Shown: piece after piece, positions 1 through 7,742 of the stretch
How positions within the stretch are numbered: position 1 is the stretch's first letter
Layout of the letters: each line of letters begins with the position of its first letter
Assembly: GCA_029225225.1 (NCBI GenBank)
Contig: JAQXWB010000064.1
Span: forward strand, 1 to 34,337
Direction: 5' to 3'
Origin: Bacillota bacterium
Lineage (GTDB): Bacteria; Bacillota; Clostridia; Oscillospirales; Oscillospiraceae
Length of the DNA stretch: 34,337 nt
Translations under genes and position numbers: made by a program
The notes under the pieces: generated by a model
The model's input: the letters and a program-made list of their open reading frames with translations, nothing else
Told to the model about the DNA's origin: nothing
Databases searched by the model: none

Positions 1-510
1 CAAACCTACAACCTGAGATTGCCTCGACCAGTGTGCGCAGTGGTCTCGCAATGACAAATAGGGCAGCCTATGATGTCATTGTGAGGAGCGCAGCGACGTG
101 GCAATCTCGTGCAGGAAGTACCGACTGCGTACAAACCTACAACCAGAGATTGCCACGACCAGTGTGCGCACTGGTCTCGCAATGACAAAAAGGGCAGCCT
201 ATGATGTCATTGCGAGGAGCGCAGCGACGCGGCAATCTCACGCAGGCATTTCCATAAACCGTCGCACTCCTGTAGGTCGGGGACATGTCCCCGCCGGTGC
301 AGGAGTTACCGACTGCGTATAAATTTGTTCGTCCGTACTGTCTGCCGCTTACGCGGTCGTATGGGACATGTCCCAGACCTACATTGGCTGTTTCGTTTAT
401 CGTGGTGCGTTTTTCGCGTGTGGATTGCGATGCGTGCAGCAAGCGGCATCCTTGACGCGCCTTGCAGGAAGCATGGACCTCGTACCGTCCTACAAGTCAT
501 TCACCCTTAA
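1..510. repeat. Intergenic mosaic of REP/BIME-like repeats
   Basis: No gene is supported here. Two copies of a composite unit start at 1 and 132 (period 131). Each contains two oppositely oriented imperfect palindromes of the form ATTGC...GCAAT, one built around GACCAGTGTGCGCACTGGTC and one around GGAGCGCAGCGACG. From about 270 to 500 there are other modules seen elsewhere in the window: the GGGGACATGTCCCC palindrome (near 282), a GGGACATGTCCC palindrome (near 363) and a GGCATCCTTGACGCGCC module (near 448). Open frames across this stretch are by-products of the repeats. Confidence 0.85.
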
Positions 511-517
511 TCCTTCC

Positions 518-1270
518 TTATCCCAAAACCAACGCATACCAAACCCCAAAGATCTCCCGCACGAACATAAGGCAGAAGAACGAGCGGTTTTTCGTATGCG
601 ATGGGTAGCAGACCGTCTCCACGCCCGCGTCCTTTGCCAGCAGGCTTGCCCGCAGCAGATGATACTCCGCCGAGATCACGCCGATTTTCTCCGGACGCAC
701 GCCGAATTCCGCCTCGATCAGGTCGAGAGAATAGGCGATATTCTCCTCCGTACTCGTGGCATATTCCTCCCTGCGCAGCCGTTCCGGGTCGGCGCCGCGC
801 TCCGTGAGCCATAGATACATACATTCCGCCTCGGTGAGGTTCTCGTTGTCGCCCTGTCCGCCCGAGAGAATCAGAATCGCGTCGGGATATTCCTCCATAT
901 ATCGCTGCGCTGCCTCCAAGCGTTCCCGCAACGCCTGACTCGGCACGGTGCCGTTTACCCCCGCGCCGAGAACGACGACGAATTCCGCCGCAGGATCCTC
1001 CGCGCCGCCCATCGAAACGCCGAGCCAAACGCCCGTCGCAACACTGAGCAGCAGAAAAACTGCCAGCAGCCCCGCAAACACGCGCCGCAGCCATGTTGCC
1101 GTCTTGGGAAAGCGCTTTTGCAGCAGGTCGAGCACGCCGAACACTGCGCATACCGCACCCGCCGCGCACAGCAGAAAGCCGAGAAATTGATACCCGTAGA
1201 TCGTCAGCCATACCACCACGCCCAGCGCGAACAGCCCCAAGGCGGCAAACAGCCAATACCGCGCCTGCAT
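518..1270 (-). CDS. YdcF/SanA family (DUF218) membrane protein
   Basis: A 250-residue protein with two N-terminal membrane segments (about residues 5-50), a third near 65-88, then a DUF218/YdcF domain. The domain signature is visible: VVLGAGVNGTVPSQALRERL near residue 99, the SGGQG turn near 136, and a conserved ATSTEENI stretch near 170. Family members (ElyC, SanA, YdcF) are envelope proteins linked to cell-wall precursor metabolism or envelope integrity; their exact reaction is unsettled. The start ATG overlaps the stop of the upstream M42 peptidase gene (ATGA at 1268-1272 on the opposite strand), so the two are probably translationally coupled. The assignment to the family is secure; the substrate is unknown. 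Confidence 0.9.
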   Translation of the reverse strand: MQARYWLFAALGLFALGVVVWLTIYGYQFLGFLLCAAGAVCAVFGVLDLLQKRFPKTATWLRRVFAGLLAVFLLLSVATGVWLGVSMGGAEDPAAEFVVVLGAGVNGTVPSQALRERLEAAQRYMEEYPDAILILSGGQGDNENLTEAECMYLWLTERGADPERLRREEYATSTEENIAYSLDLIEAEFGVRPEKIGVISAEYHLLRASLLAKDAGVETVCYPSHTKNRSFFCLMFVREIFGVWYALVLG

Positions 1271-2301
1271 CAGAACAGGTAGCCCTTCAGCACGCGCAGG
1301 GTATTCAATACGCCGTCCTTGTGGCTGCGCTCGTAGCCGTGCGAGGCGTAGACACCCGCGCCGATCAGCCCGTGCCGCAGATCATGTCCCGCGCTCAGGG
1401 TTGCCTCGACGTCCGAGCCGTAGTGCGGATAGATGTCCACGGCGTAGTCCGCGTTTTCCTTCTGCGCAGCAGCGATCAGCTTGCGCACAACCTCGTAGGA
1501 GTAGGGACCGCCCGAGTCCTTCGCGCAGATGGAGACCTGTCGTTCGGTGCATTGCAGCCCGTCGCCGACGCAGCCCATATCTACGGAGATCGCCTCGGTC
1601 ACACCCGCCGGAACGGACGCCGCGCCGCCGTGCCCGACCTCCTCATAGACCGTGATGTGGGCATAGACGCGGCGGGCAGGCGTCAAATTCTCGTCGTGCA
1701 GGAATTTCGCAAAGCCCAGCAAAATGCCGACGGAGAGCTTGTCGTCCAAAAAGCGGCTCTTGATGTAGCCCGATTTTGTCACACGGGTGCGCGGCTCGAA
1801 GCAGACGAAATCGCCCACCGAGATGCCTAACTTTTTCACATCCTCCGCGCTCTCGACGCATTCGTCCAAAACGACCTCCACCGTGTTCCACTTGCGCTCC
1901 GTGGACGAATAATCGCCGTTGACATGGATCGACGCGTTGACGAGCTGCAAGGTGCCCTCATAAACGCCGTTGAATTTCGTCACAACGCGGCAGTTCTCCG
2001 CCTCGGCGTTGTTGGCATTCATGCCGCCGACATTGACAATGCGCAGCCTGCCGTTGCCCTTGATTTCCGCGACCATACCGCCGAGGGTGTCCGCATGCGC
2101 CTCCAAAAGAAGCGCGTCGTTTTCGTCCGCACCGCCGAGGTCGATCAAAATGCCGCCCTTGACCGTCCGTTTTGCGGAAAAACCCAGTGCCGCGAATTCG
2201 CGCAGTACAAACTCCTCCGCCGCGCCCGTGTAGCCCGTCGGACTGTCGATGCCCAGCAGCTCCACCGCCTTTTCCACTGCAAAGTTAACATAATTCTCCA
2301 T
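1270..2301 (-). CDS. M42 family metallo-aminopeptidase
   Basis: A 343-residue cytosolic zinc/cobalt aminopeptidase of the M42 family (glutamyl aminopeptidase/TET-like), which trims peptides from the N-terminus as large homo-oligomers. Metal and catalytic residues expected for the family are present: H69 and D71 in EAHADTLGG, bridging D186 in FLDDK, catalytic E220 with ligand E221 in VYEEVGHGG, D241 in SVDMG, and H321 in ASHGYE. An ATG lies at 2310, but the GGAGGG ribosome binding site (2311-2316) touches it directly; the ATG at 2301 sits 9 nt downstream of that site and is preferred. First gene of a two-gene operon with the ydcF-like gene, read from the promoter at 2332-2359. Confidence 0.93.
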   Translation of the reverse strand: MENYVNFAVEKAVELLGIDSPTGYTGAAEEFVLREFAALGFSAKRTVKGGILIDLGGADENDALLLEAHADTLGGMVAEIKGNGRLRIVNVGGMNANNAEAENCRVVTKFNGVYEGTLQLVNASIHVNGDYSSTERKWNTVEVVLDECVESAEDVKKLGISVGDFVCFEPRTRVTKSGYIKSRFLDDKLSVGILLGFAKFLHDENLTPARRVYAHITVYEEVGHGGAASVPAGVTEAISVDMGCVGDGLQCTERQVSICAKDSGGPYSYEVVRKLIAAAQKENADYAVDIYPHYGSDVEATLSAGHDLRHGLIGAGVYASHGYERSHKDGVLNTLRVLKGYLF

Positions 2302-2331
2302 AATTGTCATCCCTCCGATGATTTTTTCCCC

Positions 2332-2359
2332 ATTATACCATAATCAAAGAAAAAAGCAA
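2332..2359 (-). promoter_or_regulatory. Sigma-A promoter for the M42/ydcF operon
   Basis: On the minus strand, TTGCTT (2354-2359) and TATAAT (2332-2337) are separated by 16 nt. A TG one base upstream of the -10 makes it an extended -10 element. It lies about 30 nt from the preferred start codon. Confidence 0.75.
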
Positions 2360-2361
2360 AG

Positions 2362-2401
2362 ACCGATCCGCATGCCGAGAGCTTTCGACACGCGGATCGG
2401 T
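2362..2401 (-). terminator. Hairpin with T-rich tail upstream of the M42 gene
   Basis: ACCGATCCGC (2362-2371) pairs with GCGGATCGGT (2392-2401). Read on the minus strand the stem is followed by CTTTGCTTTTTTC, as in an intrinsic terminator. It would stop minus-strand transcription coming from the thrS side before the M42 promoter. Confidence 0.6.
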
Positions 2402-2404
2402 TTA

Positions 2405-2770
2405 TCATTAGGACAGTGAATAACGAATCGTGAATGGTGAATAGGTGGCGGTCTGTGGGAAGTTGTAGCGCGCGGCATCCTTGACGCGCCTGTAGGCAGC
2501 TTGTTCTGGCTAAGTGTAAATGGTGAAGGACTGTGGTGTGCTCCGCACGGATTTTGAATTTTGATATACCTGATTTGACAGACGGTACGAAGGAGAGCCT
2601 TGGTACGCAGTCGGTAGTTCCTGCACCTAGCGGATAATATCCGTCTCTACGGCGTGAGCTGCGAAATTTCTCGTAGGGGCGGCTATCAGCCGCCCGCGTT
2701 TGAGATCCGCGCGGGCGCCCCTTCGTTATTCACTGTTCACTGTTCACCATTCACTATTCACTCTTAGTCC
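2405..2770. repeat. Composite intergenic element bounded by inverted GTGAAT heptamer runs
   Basis: No gene is seen between 2402 and 2786. The stretch opens with GTGAATA-type heptamers (about 2413-2445) and closes with the inverted form ATTCACT (about 2725-2765). Inside are the GGCATCCTTGACGCGCC module (near 2475), a fragment of the composite repeat (GTACGCAGTCGGTAG, near 2608) and the GGGCGGCTATCAGCCGCCC palindrome (near 2678). The same layout recurs at 27680-27900 and 31745-32100. Confidence 0.75.
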
Positions 2771-2786
2771 TTAGCCCTTAGTCGAA

Positions 2787-2820
2787 ACGGCATAGGGCAG
2801 ATACCTCCGCCCTATGCCGT
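2787..2820 (-). terminator. Terminator hairpin of thrS
   Basis: A perfect 12-bp stem, ACGGCATAGGGC (2787-2798) with GCCCTATGCCGT (2809-2820), around a 10-nt loop, lying 8 nt beyond the thrS stop codon. On the minus strand the stem is followed by only a short T run (TTTCG). Confidence 0.75.
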
Positions 2821-2828
2821 GTTCCGTC

Positions 2829-4622
2829 TCAGTTCTTCGCCTTTGTCGCGATCTCGTACAGGCACTTGGACATAAACTCGTCCGGTGTCATCGCGCCTAA
2901 ATCCTCGCCGCCTCTGGTGCGGACGGAGACCGTGCCGTTTTCGATGTCGCGGTCGCCCACGACGAGCATATACGGGATCTTTTGGAGCTGCGCTTCGCGG
3001 ATCTTGTAGCCGAGCTTCTCGCTGCGGAAGTCACCCTCTGCGCGGATACCGGCATTTTTCAGCTTCTCCACAAGTCCTTCCGCGTAATCGTGGGCGCGGT
3101 CGGTGATCGGCAGCACCTTGACCTGCGTCGGCATCATCCACAGCGGCAGCGCACCCGCGTACTTTTCGATCAGATACGCCAGCGTGCGCTCGTAGCAGCC
3201 AAGGCTGGTGCGGTGGATGATATACGGATGCACCTTCTTGCCGCTCTGGTCGGTGTATTCCATGCCGAAGCGCTCCGCCAGCAGCATGTCGATCTGAATG
3301 GTGACAATCGTATCCTCCTTGCCGAATACATTCTTATACTGAATGTCGAGCTTCGGACCGTAGAACGCCGCCTCGTCAATGCCGATGGTGTATTTCACGC
3401 CGAGATCGTCGAGAATTCTGCCCATGATCTCCTGCGCCTCGTTCCACTGCTCCGCCGTGCCCTCGTACTTGTTGTTGGGGTTCGCGGGATCCCACTGGGA
3501 GAATCGGAAGGTGCAGTCCTCGAGCATACCGACTGTCTCAAGGCAGTATTTCGCCAGATCGAGGCAGCCCTTGAATTCCTCCTCGAGCTGGTCGGGACGG
3601 AGGACAAGGTGTCCCTCAGAGATCGTGAACTGACGCACGCGGATGAGTCCGTGCATCTCGCCGGAGTCCTCGTTGCGGAAAAGGGTGGACGTCTCGCCCA
3701 AGCGCATGGGCAGGTCACGGTAGGAACGGGCGCGGTTTAAAAAGACCTGATACTGGAACGGGCAGGTCATCGGACGCAGCGCAAAGCACTCCTTCGTCTC
3801 GTCGTCCGGATCGCCGAGGACGAACATGCCGTCAAGATAGTGATCCCAGTGACCGGAAATTTTATACAGCTCACGCTTTGCCATGAGCGGCGTCTTGGTG
3901 AGCAGGTAGCCGCGCTTCTGCTCCTCGTCCTCGACCCAGCGCTGGAGCAATTGAATGACGCGCGCGCCCTTCGGCAGCAAAATGGGCAGCCCCTGACCGA
4001 TCACATCCACGGTGGTGAAGTATTCCAATTCTCTGCCGATCTTGTTATGATCTCTCTTGCGCGCTTCCTCCTGCTTGCGGAGATATTCGTCCAGCTCCTC
4101 CTTCTTCGGGAAGGCGACGCCGTAAATGCGTTGCAGCATCTTGCGGTTGGAGTCGCCGCGCCAGTAAGCGCCGCAGCATTGCGTCAGCTTGAACGCGTTT
4201 GCCTTGATGCGTCCGGTGGAGTCAAGGTGTGGGCCGGCGCACAGGTCGGTGAACTCGCCCTGCGTGTAGAAGGAGATGACGGCATCCTCGGGCAGATCGT
4301 TGATCAGCTCGACTTTATACGGCTCGCCCTTTGCTTCCATATAAGCAATGGCCTCCTCGCGGGGCTTCTCGGAGCGCTCCAAGTGCAGACGCTCCTTGCA
4401 GATCTTCTTCATCTCGGCTTCAATCGCGTCCAGATGCTCCTGCGTGAAGGAGAAGTCGGAATCGAAGTCATAGTAGAAGCCGTTGTCAATGGACGGACCG
4501 ATGGCAAGCTTGACCTGCGGATACAGACGCTTGACCGCCTGCGCCATCACATGAGAGCAGGTGTGCCAGTAGGTCTTGCGGTAGGCTTCGTTTTCAAAGG
4601 TGTACAGGTTTTCTTCAGACAT
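2829..4622 (-). CDS. thrS: Threonyl-tRNA synthetase (no TGS domain)
   Basis: A 597-residue class II aminoacyl-tRNA synthetase that charges tRNA-Thr. The protein starts directly at the editing domain: H20 and H24 (HTCSH) with C128 and H132 (CAGPH) match the four residues of the post-transfer editing site. In the catalytic core the three zinc ligands are C287 (RPMTCPFQ), H338 (SEGH) and H470 (IIHRT); motif 2 includes R330 and motif 3 includes R479. The anticodon-binding domain occupies about residues 500-597. The usual N-terminal TGS domain (about 60 residues) is absent, so the protein is about 40 residues shorter than the standard enzyme. The segment after the first zinc ligand (CPFQYQVF) also departs from the common CPGH sequence. 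A strong AAGGAGGAAG site precedes the ATG. Expression is probably controlled by the T-box upstream. Confidence 0.97.
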   Translation of the reverse strand: MSEENLYTFENEAYRKTYWHTCSHVMAQAVKRLYPQVKLAIGPSIDNGFYYDFDSDFSFTQEHLDAIEAEMKKICKERLHLERSEKPREEAIAYMEAKGEPYKVELINDLPEDAVISFYTQGEFTDLCAGPHLDSTGRIKANAFKLTQCCGAYWRGDSNRKMLQRIYGVAFPKKEELDEYLRKQEEARKRDHNKIGRELEYFTTVDVIGQGLPILLPKGARVIQLLQRWVEDEEQKRGYLLTKTPLMAKRELYKISGHWDHYLDGMFVLGDPDDETKECFALRPMTCPFQYQVFLNRARSYRDLPMRLGETSTLFRNEDSGEMHGLIRVRQFTISEGHLVLRPDQLEEEFKGCLDLAKYCLETVGMLEDCTFRFSQWDPANPNNKYEGTAEQWNEAQEIMGRILDDLGVKYTIGIDEAAFYGPKLDIQYKNVFGKEDTIVTIQIDMLLAERFGMEYTDQSGKKVHPYIIHRTSLGCYERTLAYLIEKYAGALPLWMMPTQVKVLPITDRAHDYAEGLVEKLKNAGIRAEGDFRSEKLGYKIREAQLQKIPYMLVVGDRDIENGTVSVRTRGGEDLGAMTPDEFMSKCLYEIATKAKN

Positions 4623-4653
4623 GGTTGCTTCCTCCTTGTTTTGTGTCGGGGCA

Positions 4654-5040
4654 ACAAAAAATCACCCCCGAAATACTTCAGGGGTGAGAAAAAATCCCAC
4701 GGTTCCACCCTGCTTGCAGCGCAAAAAACGCTGCCGCTCGTTCGCGCAATAACGGGCGCACCCGTCCCATCCTAATAAGCAGATCATCTGTAGGGCGGGG
4801 ACATGTCCCCTAAGACCGCGAAGCGGCATCCGTACAAATCTCCGATGCCGCAACGCAAATCGTAGCTGCTCACCGGAGACGATTTCCGGGTAACGGAGCG
4901 GTTACGATCCCATTGCAAACTGCTGTTCAGACAGGCGGCTCGGAAGCGGTTTGGCGGCGAACGGACACAGGAGCTTGCACCGACCGCTCCCTCTCTGCCT
5001 GCCCGAAAAACGCCGTTTTTCTTCGTCACAGCCTCTTTGT
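4654..5040 (-). promoter_or_regulatory. T-box riboswitch leader of thrS
   Basis: Read on the minus strand, the leader has the stem I signatures GCAGAGAGGGAGCGG and GGTGCAAGCTCC (about 4968-5000) and a CCGTTA element (near 4894). It also has the T-box core GGGTGGAACCGTGG (4697-4710) and an intrinsic terminator, CACCCCTGAAG...CGGGGGTG followed by a T run (about 4655-4687). T-boxes bind uncharged tRNA and let transcription continue when charging is low. From the fold of stem I, I infer that the specifier is the threonine codon ACA at 4924-4926 (GA-ACA-GC), but this needs folding to confirm. The leader is longer than usual because it carries an inserted repeat (4788-4836). Confidence 0.9.
4788..4836. 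repeat. Repeat module inside the T-box leader
   Basis: This stretch reads CTGTAGGGCGGGGACATGTC followed by CCCTAAGACCGCGAAGCGGC. It closely matches the module at 25374-25415 and shares the GGGGACATGTCCCC palindrome found at five other intergenic places in the window. It lies between the stem I part and the antiterminator part of the thrS T-box. Confidence 0.8.
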
Positions 5041-5046
5041 GCCCTC

Positions 5047-5075
5047 AATATAGCACTTTTTTATGCGGTTGTCAA
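5047..5075 (-). promoter_or_regulatory. Sigma-A promoter of thrS
   Basis: On the minus strand TTGACA (5070-5075) and TATATT (5047-5052) are separated by exactly 17 nt. Transcription would start near 5040, at the beginning of the T-box leader. Confidence 0.85.
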
Positions 5076-5230
5076 ATGGTTTCTTATTATGCTGATTATG
5101 TTAACCATTCTGTAACCATTTCACAAGATATAGTGCTGAAGCGAAAGAGAATCTCGCGTATATTGTCATGGTGACATGTTTACATAATTGACTAAAAAGT
5201 TTGTAAAAATCGGTAAAAACACAAAAAAGC

Positions 5231-5258
5231 TTGACAAATCAGAAAAAAATGTTATAAT
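5231..5258 (+). promoter_or_regulatory. Consensus sigma-A promoter of the G5/3D gene
   Basis: TTGACA (5231-5236) and TATAAT (5253-5258) are both perfect, with a 16-nt spacer. Transcription would begin near 5265, leaving a leader of roughly 65 nt. Confidence 0.88.
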
Positions 5259-5267
5259 TAGATCATC

Positions 5268-5283
5268 GTTACAATATAGTAAC
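5268..5283. promoter_or_regulatory. GTTAC-N6-GTAAC inverted repeat
   Basis: A 5-bp inverted repeat with a 6-nt AT spacer at the likely transcription start of the G5/3D gene. The position suits an operator, but no regulator can be assigned. Confidence 0.35.
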
Positions 5284-5331
5284 AATAGTTTCATCAATGA
5301 AACCGACCACTACCGAAAGGAGGATACTCTG

Positions 5332-6456
5332 ATGCACAGAACGGAAAAACAGAAAATGCGCCGCAGAAATTGGCTGCACAGACTGCTTGCCATCGCGGTG
5401 ATGGCGGCTGCGCTTGCGGGGCTGCTGTCGCAAGCTGTTTTTGCGCAGAACAATTATGTGATCACCGACGGAGATCATGTAACGGTTCACAAATCTTACA
5501 GCACGGATCCGGACGTCGTTCTGGACGAGGCGGGGATCGAGCTGAGCGAGGAGGATACCTACACTACGACCTATAATGACGGCGTCGGACGCATCGACAT
5601 TCAGCGGATGCAGATGGTCACCGTCATCCATCGGGGAGAGCGGAGCGTCATCGGTACCTATGGCGAAACGGTTTCCGCGCTGTTAGGCAGACTCAACATC
5701 ACGCTCGGCGCGAACGACCTTCTCTCCTGCGAGCGCGATTCGCTGACCTATGACGGCATGATTGTAGAGATCGTACATAAGGAGATCGAGATCGAGGAAT
5801 ATGACGAGACGATTCCCTATCAAACCAATTATTTTGAAGACCCCGAGCTTGCGGCAGGGGAGGAGCTTGTGCTGATCGAGGGCGTGGACGGCGTCGTGCA
5901 TTACAAGACGCAGATCGTCTATGAAAACGGCAAAGAAGTCTCCCGCGAGATCATCGACGAGACGGTTGTCACGGAGATGGTGACCCGACTGGTTGTCAAA
6001 GGACCCGAGCGCGTGATTACCGAGCAGCCGGACGAACCCGACCACCGCGTGCCGGAAACCATCGGCGTCATTCCCGAGAAGGACAGCGACCCTGTAAAGA
6101 CCGGCGCAACGGAGGGCATTGCCAACGGCACCATCACCACGGCGTCCGGCACGACCTACACCTATACCGATGTCCTGACCGTCACCGCCACGGCGTATTC
6201 CTGCGAGGGCTACACGGGCTATACCTACAGCGGCACCGTCGCCCGCGTCGGCGCGATTGCGGTTGATCCGAACTATATCCCGCTCGGCACGAAAATGTAC
6301 ATCGTCTCGAACGACGGGCAGTACGTCTACGGCTACTGCACCGCGGAGGATACCGGCGGCGGCATCAAGGGCTATAAGGTTGACCTTTACTTTGATACCA
6401 TCGACGAATGCTGGGAATTCGGCGTCCGCACCTGCACGGTCTACATCCTCGCCTGA
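5332..6456 (+). CDS. Secreted G5 and 3D domain cell-wall protein (YabE-like)
   Basis: A 374-residue exported protein. It has an N-terminal signal or anchor segment (residues 17-38, ending QAVFA), two ubiquitin-like DUF348 segments (about 41-85 and 97-140), a G5 domain (about 150-225), a linker rich in D, E and P (225-280) and a C-terminal 3D domain (283-373). The three conserved aspartates of the 3D domain appear as D312 (AVDP), D340 (AEDTG) and D351 (VDLYF); this fold resembles lytic transglycosylases. Family members such as Bacillus YabE and YocH act on peptidoglycan, but the enzymatic activity here is inferred. The frame is open from 5188, yet ATG 5332 has the AAAGGAGG site and starts just before the signal peptide. 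In Bacillus the yabE-rnmV-ksgA order is conserved; here rsmA follows but rnmV is missing. Confidence 0.9.
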   Translation: MHRTEKQKMRRRNWLHRLLAIAVMAAALAGLLSQAVFAQNNYVITDGDHVTVHKSYSTDPDVVLDEAGIELSEEDTYTTTYNDGVGRIDIQRMQMVTVIHRGERSVIGTYGETVSALLGRLNITLGANDLLSCERDSLTYDGMIVEIVHKEIEIEEYDETIPYQTNYFEDPELAAGEELVLIEGVDGVVHYKTQIVYENGKEVSREIIDETVVTEMVTRLVVKGPERVITEQPDEPDHRVPETIGVIPEKDSDPVKTGATEGIANGTITTASGTTYTYTDVLTVTATAYSCEGYTGYTYSGTVARVGAIAVDPNYIPLGTKMYIVSNDGQYVYGYCTAEDTGGGIKGYKVDLYFDTIDECWEFGVRTCTVYILA

Positions 6457-6465
6457 TTTACCGAT

Positions 6466-6800
6466 AGAACCCGTAGCGTGCGGCATCCCTGACGCGCCCG
6501 TGTAGGCACTTCCCGATTTGTAAGAACTCCCCACCCCCCTGTCATTGCGAGACGCACTGCCCTCCTATGTCATTGCGAGGCGCACCGCGCCGTGGCAATC
6601 TCGTGCAGGCATCCCCCAAAATACCGCATTCCCCGTAGGGCGGGGACATGTCCCCGGCGGTGCAGGCACTTTCAAATTTGCATGCACTGCCTTCCTATGT
6701 CATTGCGAGGCGCACCGCGCCGTGGCAATCTCATGCAGGCACCACCGACTACGCACAAACCCGTTCATCCGTCGCGGACAGCGGAAATATCCCCCTCTCT
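6466..6800. repeat. Intergenic repeat mosaic before rsmA
   Basis: No gene. It contains the GGCATCCCTGACGCGCC module (near 6482), two copies of the ATTGCGAGGCGCACCGCG palindromic unit 130 bp apart (near 6570 and 6700), and the GGGGACATGTCCCC palindrome (near 6642) between them. Confidence 0.8.
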
Positions 6801-6808
6801 GCAAACAC

Positions 6809-6837
6809 TTGCAAAACCACTCCTTCTCTGTTAAAAT
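6809..6837 (+). promoter_or_regulatory. Putative rsmA promoter
   Basis: TTGCAA (6809-6814) and TAAAAT (6832-6837) are spaced by 17 nt. The -10 lies in the loop of the hairpin at 6818-6852. Transcription from it would begin near 6844, giving a very short leader. Confidence 0.5.
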
Positions 6838-6857
6838 AGCGGAGAAGGAGTGTTTTT
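6818..6857 (+). terminator. Terminator-like hairpin overlapping the rsmA ribosome binding site
   Basis: CACTCCTTCTC (6818-6828) pairs perfectly with GAGAAGGAGTG (6842-6852), followed by TTTTT (6853-6857) and then, 2 nt later, the rsmA ATG. The 3' arm contains the rsmA Shine-Dalgarno AAGGAG. Read-through RNA from upstream would terminate here or have its ribosome binding site masked. Confidence 0.7.
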
Positions 6858-6859
6858 CT

Positions 6860-7711
6860 ATGCTCGATGTCTGTAATCCGCAGGTCATGCGCAGCTTGCT
6901 TGCGGAGTTTGGCTTTCATTTTTCCAAATCCAAGGGGCAGAATTTCCTGACGCAGCGCTGGGTGCCCGAGCGCATCGTCCGCGAAAGCGGCATTGACGAA
7001 GCCTGCGGCGCGCTCGAGATCGGGCCCGGCTTCGGACCGTTGACGCAGGAGCTGTGCCTCCGTGCAAGCAAGGTCGTTGCGCTGGAGGTAGATACAACCC
7101 TACGCCCCGTGCTAAAAAAGACCGTCGGAGAATTTGACAATTTGGAAATTCTCTTTACCGACGCGCTGAAAACAGACCTACCCAAGCTCGTGGCGGAGAA
7201 ATTCGGTGACCTAACCCCGACCGCTTGCGCGAATCTGCCCTATTATATCACCTCTCCCGTGCTGACCAAGCTGTTGGAGAGCCGCTGCTTTGCCTCCGTG
7301 ACCGTCATGGTGCAGAAGGAGGTCGCCCAACGCATCTGCGCAAAGGCAGGCAGTGCGGACTATTCTGCGTTTACCGTCCTGTGCAATTATTACGCCGAGC
7401 CGAAGCTCCTGTTTGATGTGCCGCCGAGCTGCTTCATGCCGCAGCCGAAGGTGACGAGCGCGGTTGTGTGCCTCAAAACGCGCACGCAGCCGCCTGCGGA
7501 GATCAAGGACGAGGCGTTGTTCTTCCGTACCGTCCGCGCGGCGTTTGCCATGCGGAGAAAGACGCTGCTCAACTGCCTCTCCGCAGGCTTCCCGCAGAAA
7601 ACCAAGGCAGAACTGACGGAGATAATGCAGTCTGTCGGCATCTCCCCAACCGCAAGAGGCGAAACCTTAGACCTCCCCACCTTCGCCGCCCTCTCCAACG
7701 CCCTGCAATAA
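6860..7711 (+). CDS. rsmA: 16S rRNA dimethyladenosine transferase RsmA (KsgA)
   Basis: A 283-residue SAM-dependent enzyme that dimethylates two adjacent adenines (A1518, A1519 in E. coli numbering) near the 3' end of 16S rRNA late in 30S assembly. It shows the N-terminal KGQNFL motif (25-30), the SAM-binding EIGPGFGPLT loop (53-62), acidic E76 and D101 and the catalytic NLPYYI motif (125-130), followed by the family's C-terminal substrate-binding region (FMPQPKVTSAV, near 193). The frame is open further upstream through repeats, but ATG 6860 has the AAGGAG site and matches the normal family length. Confidence 0.96.
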   Translation: MLDVCNPQVMRSLLAEFGFHFSKSKGQNFLTQRWVPERIVRESGIDEACGALEIGPGFGPLTQELCLRASKVVALEVDTTLRPVLKKTVGEFDNLEILFTDALKTDLPKLVAEKFGDLTPTACANLPYYITSPVLTKLLESRCFASVTVMVQKEVAQRICAKAGSADYSAFTVLCNYYAEPKLLFDVPPSCFMPQPKVTSAVVCLKTRTQPPAEIKDEALFFRTVRAAFAMRRKTLLNCLSAGFPQKTKAELTEIMQSVGISPTARGETLDLPTFAALSNALQ

Positions 7712-7742
7712 CCCATCCGCAGACGGAACTCGATCAACTTCG

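Noticed and set aside
507-1256. A 249-codon frame overlapping the ydcF-like gene on the same strand
   Set aside because: Arginine- and glycine-rich shadow of the real frame; it shows no domain, whereas the alternative frame has clear YdcF motifs.
5099-5116. TGTTAA and TGTAAC direct repeat resembling a WalR box upstream of the G5/3D gene
   Set aside because: The repeat period is 12 bp rather than the expected 11 and it lies more than 100 bp from the promoter; not enough to claim.
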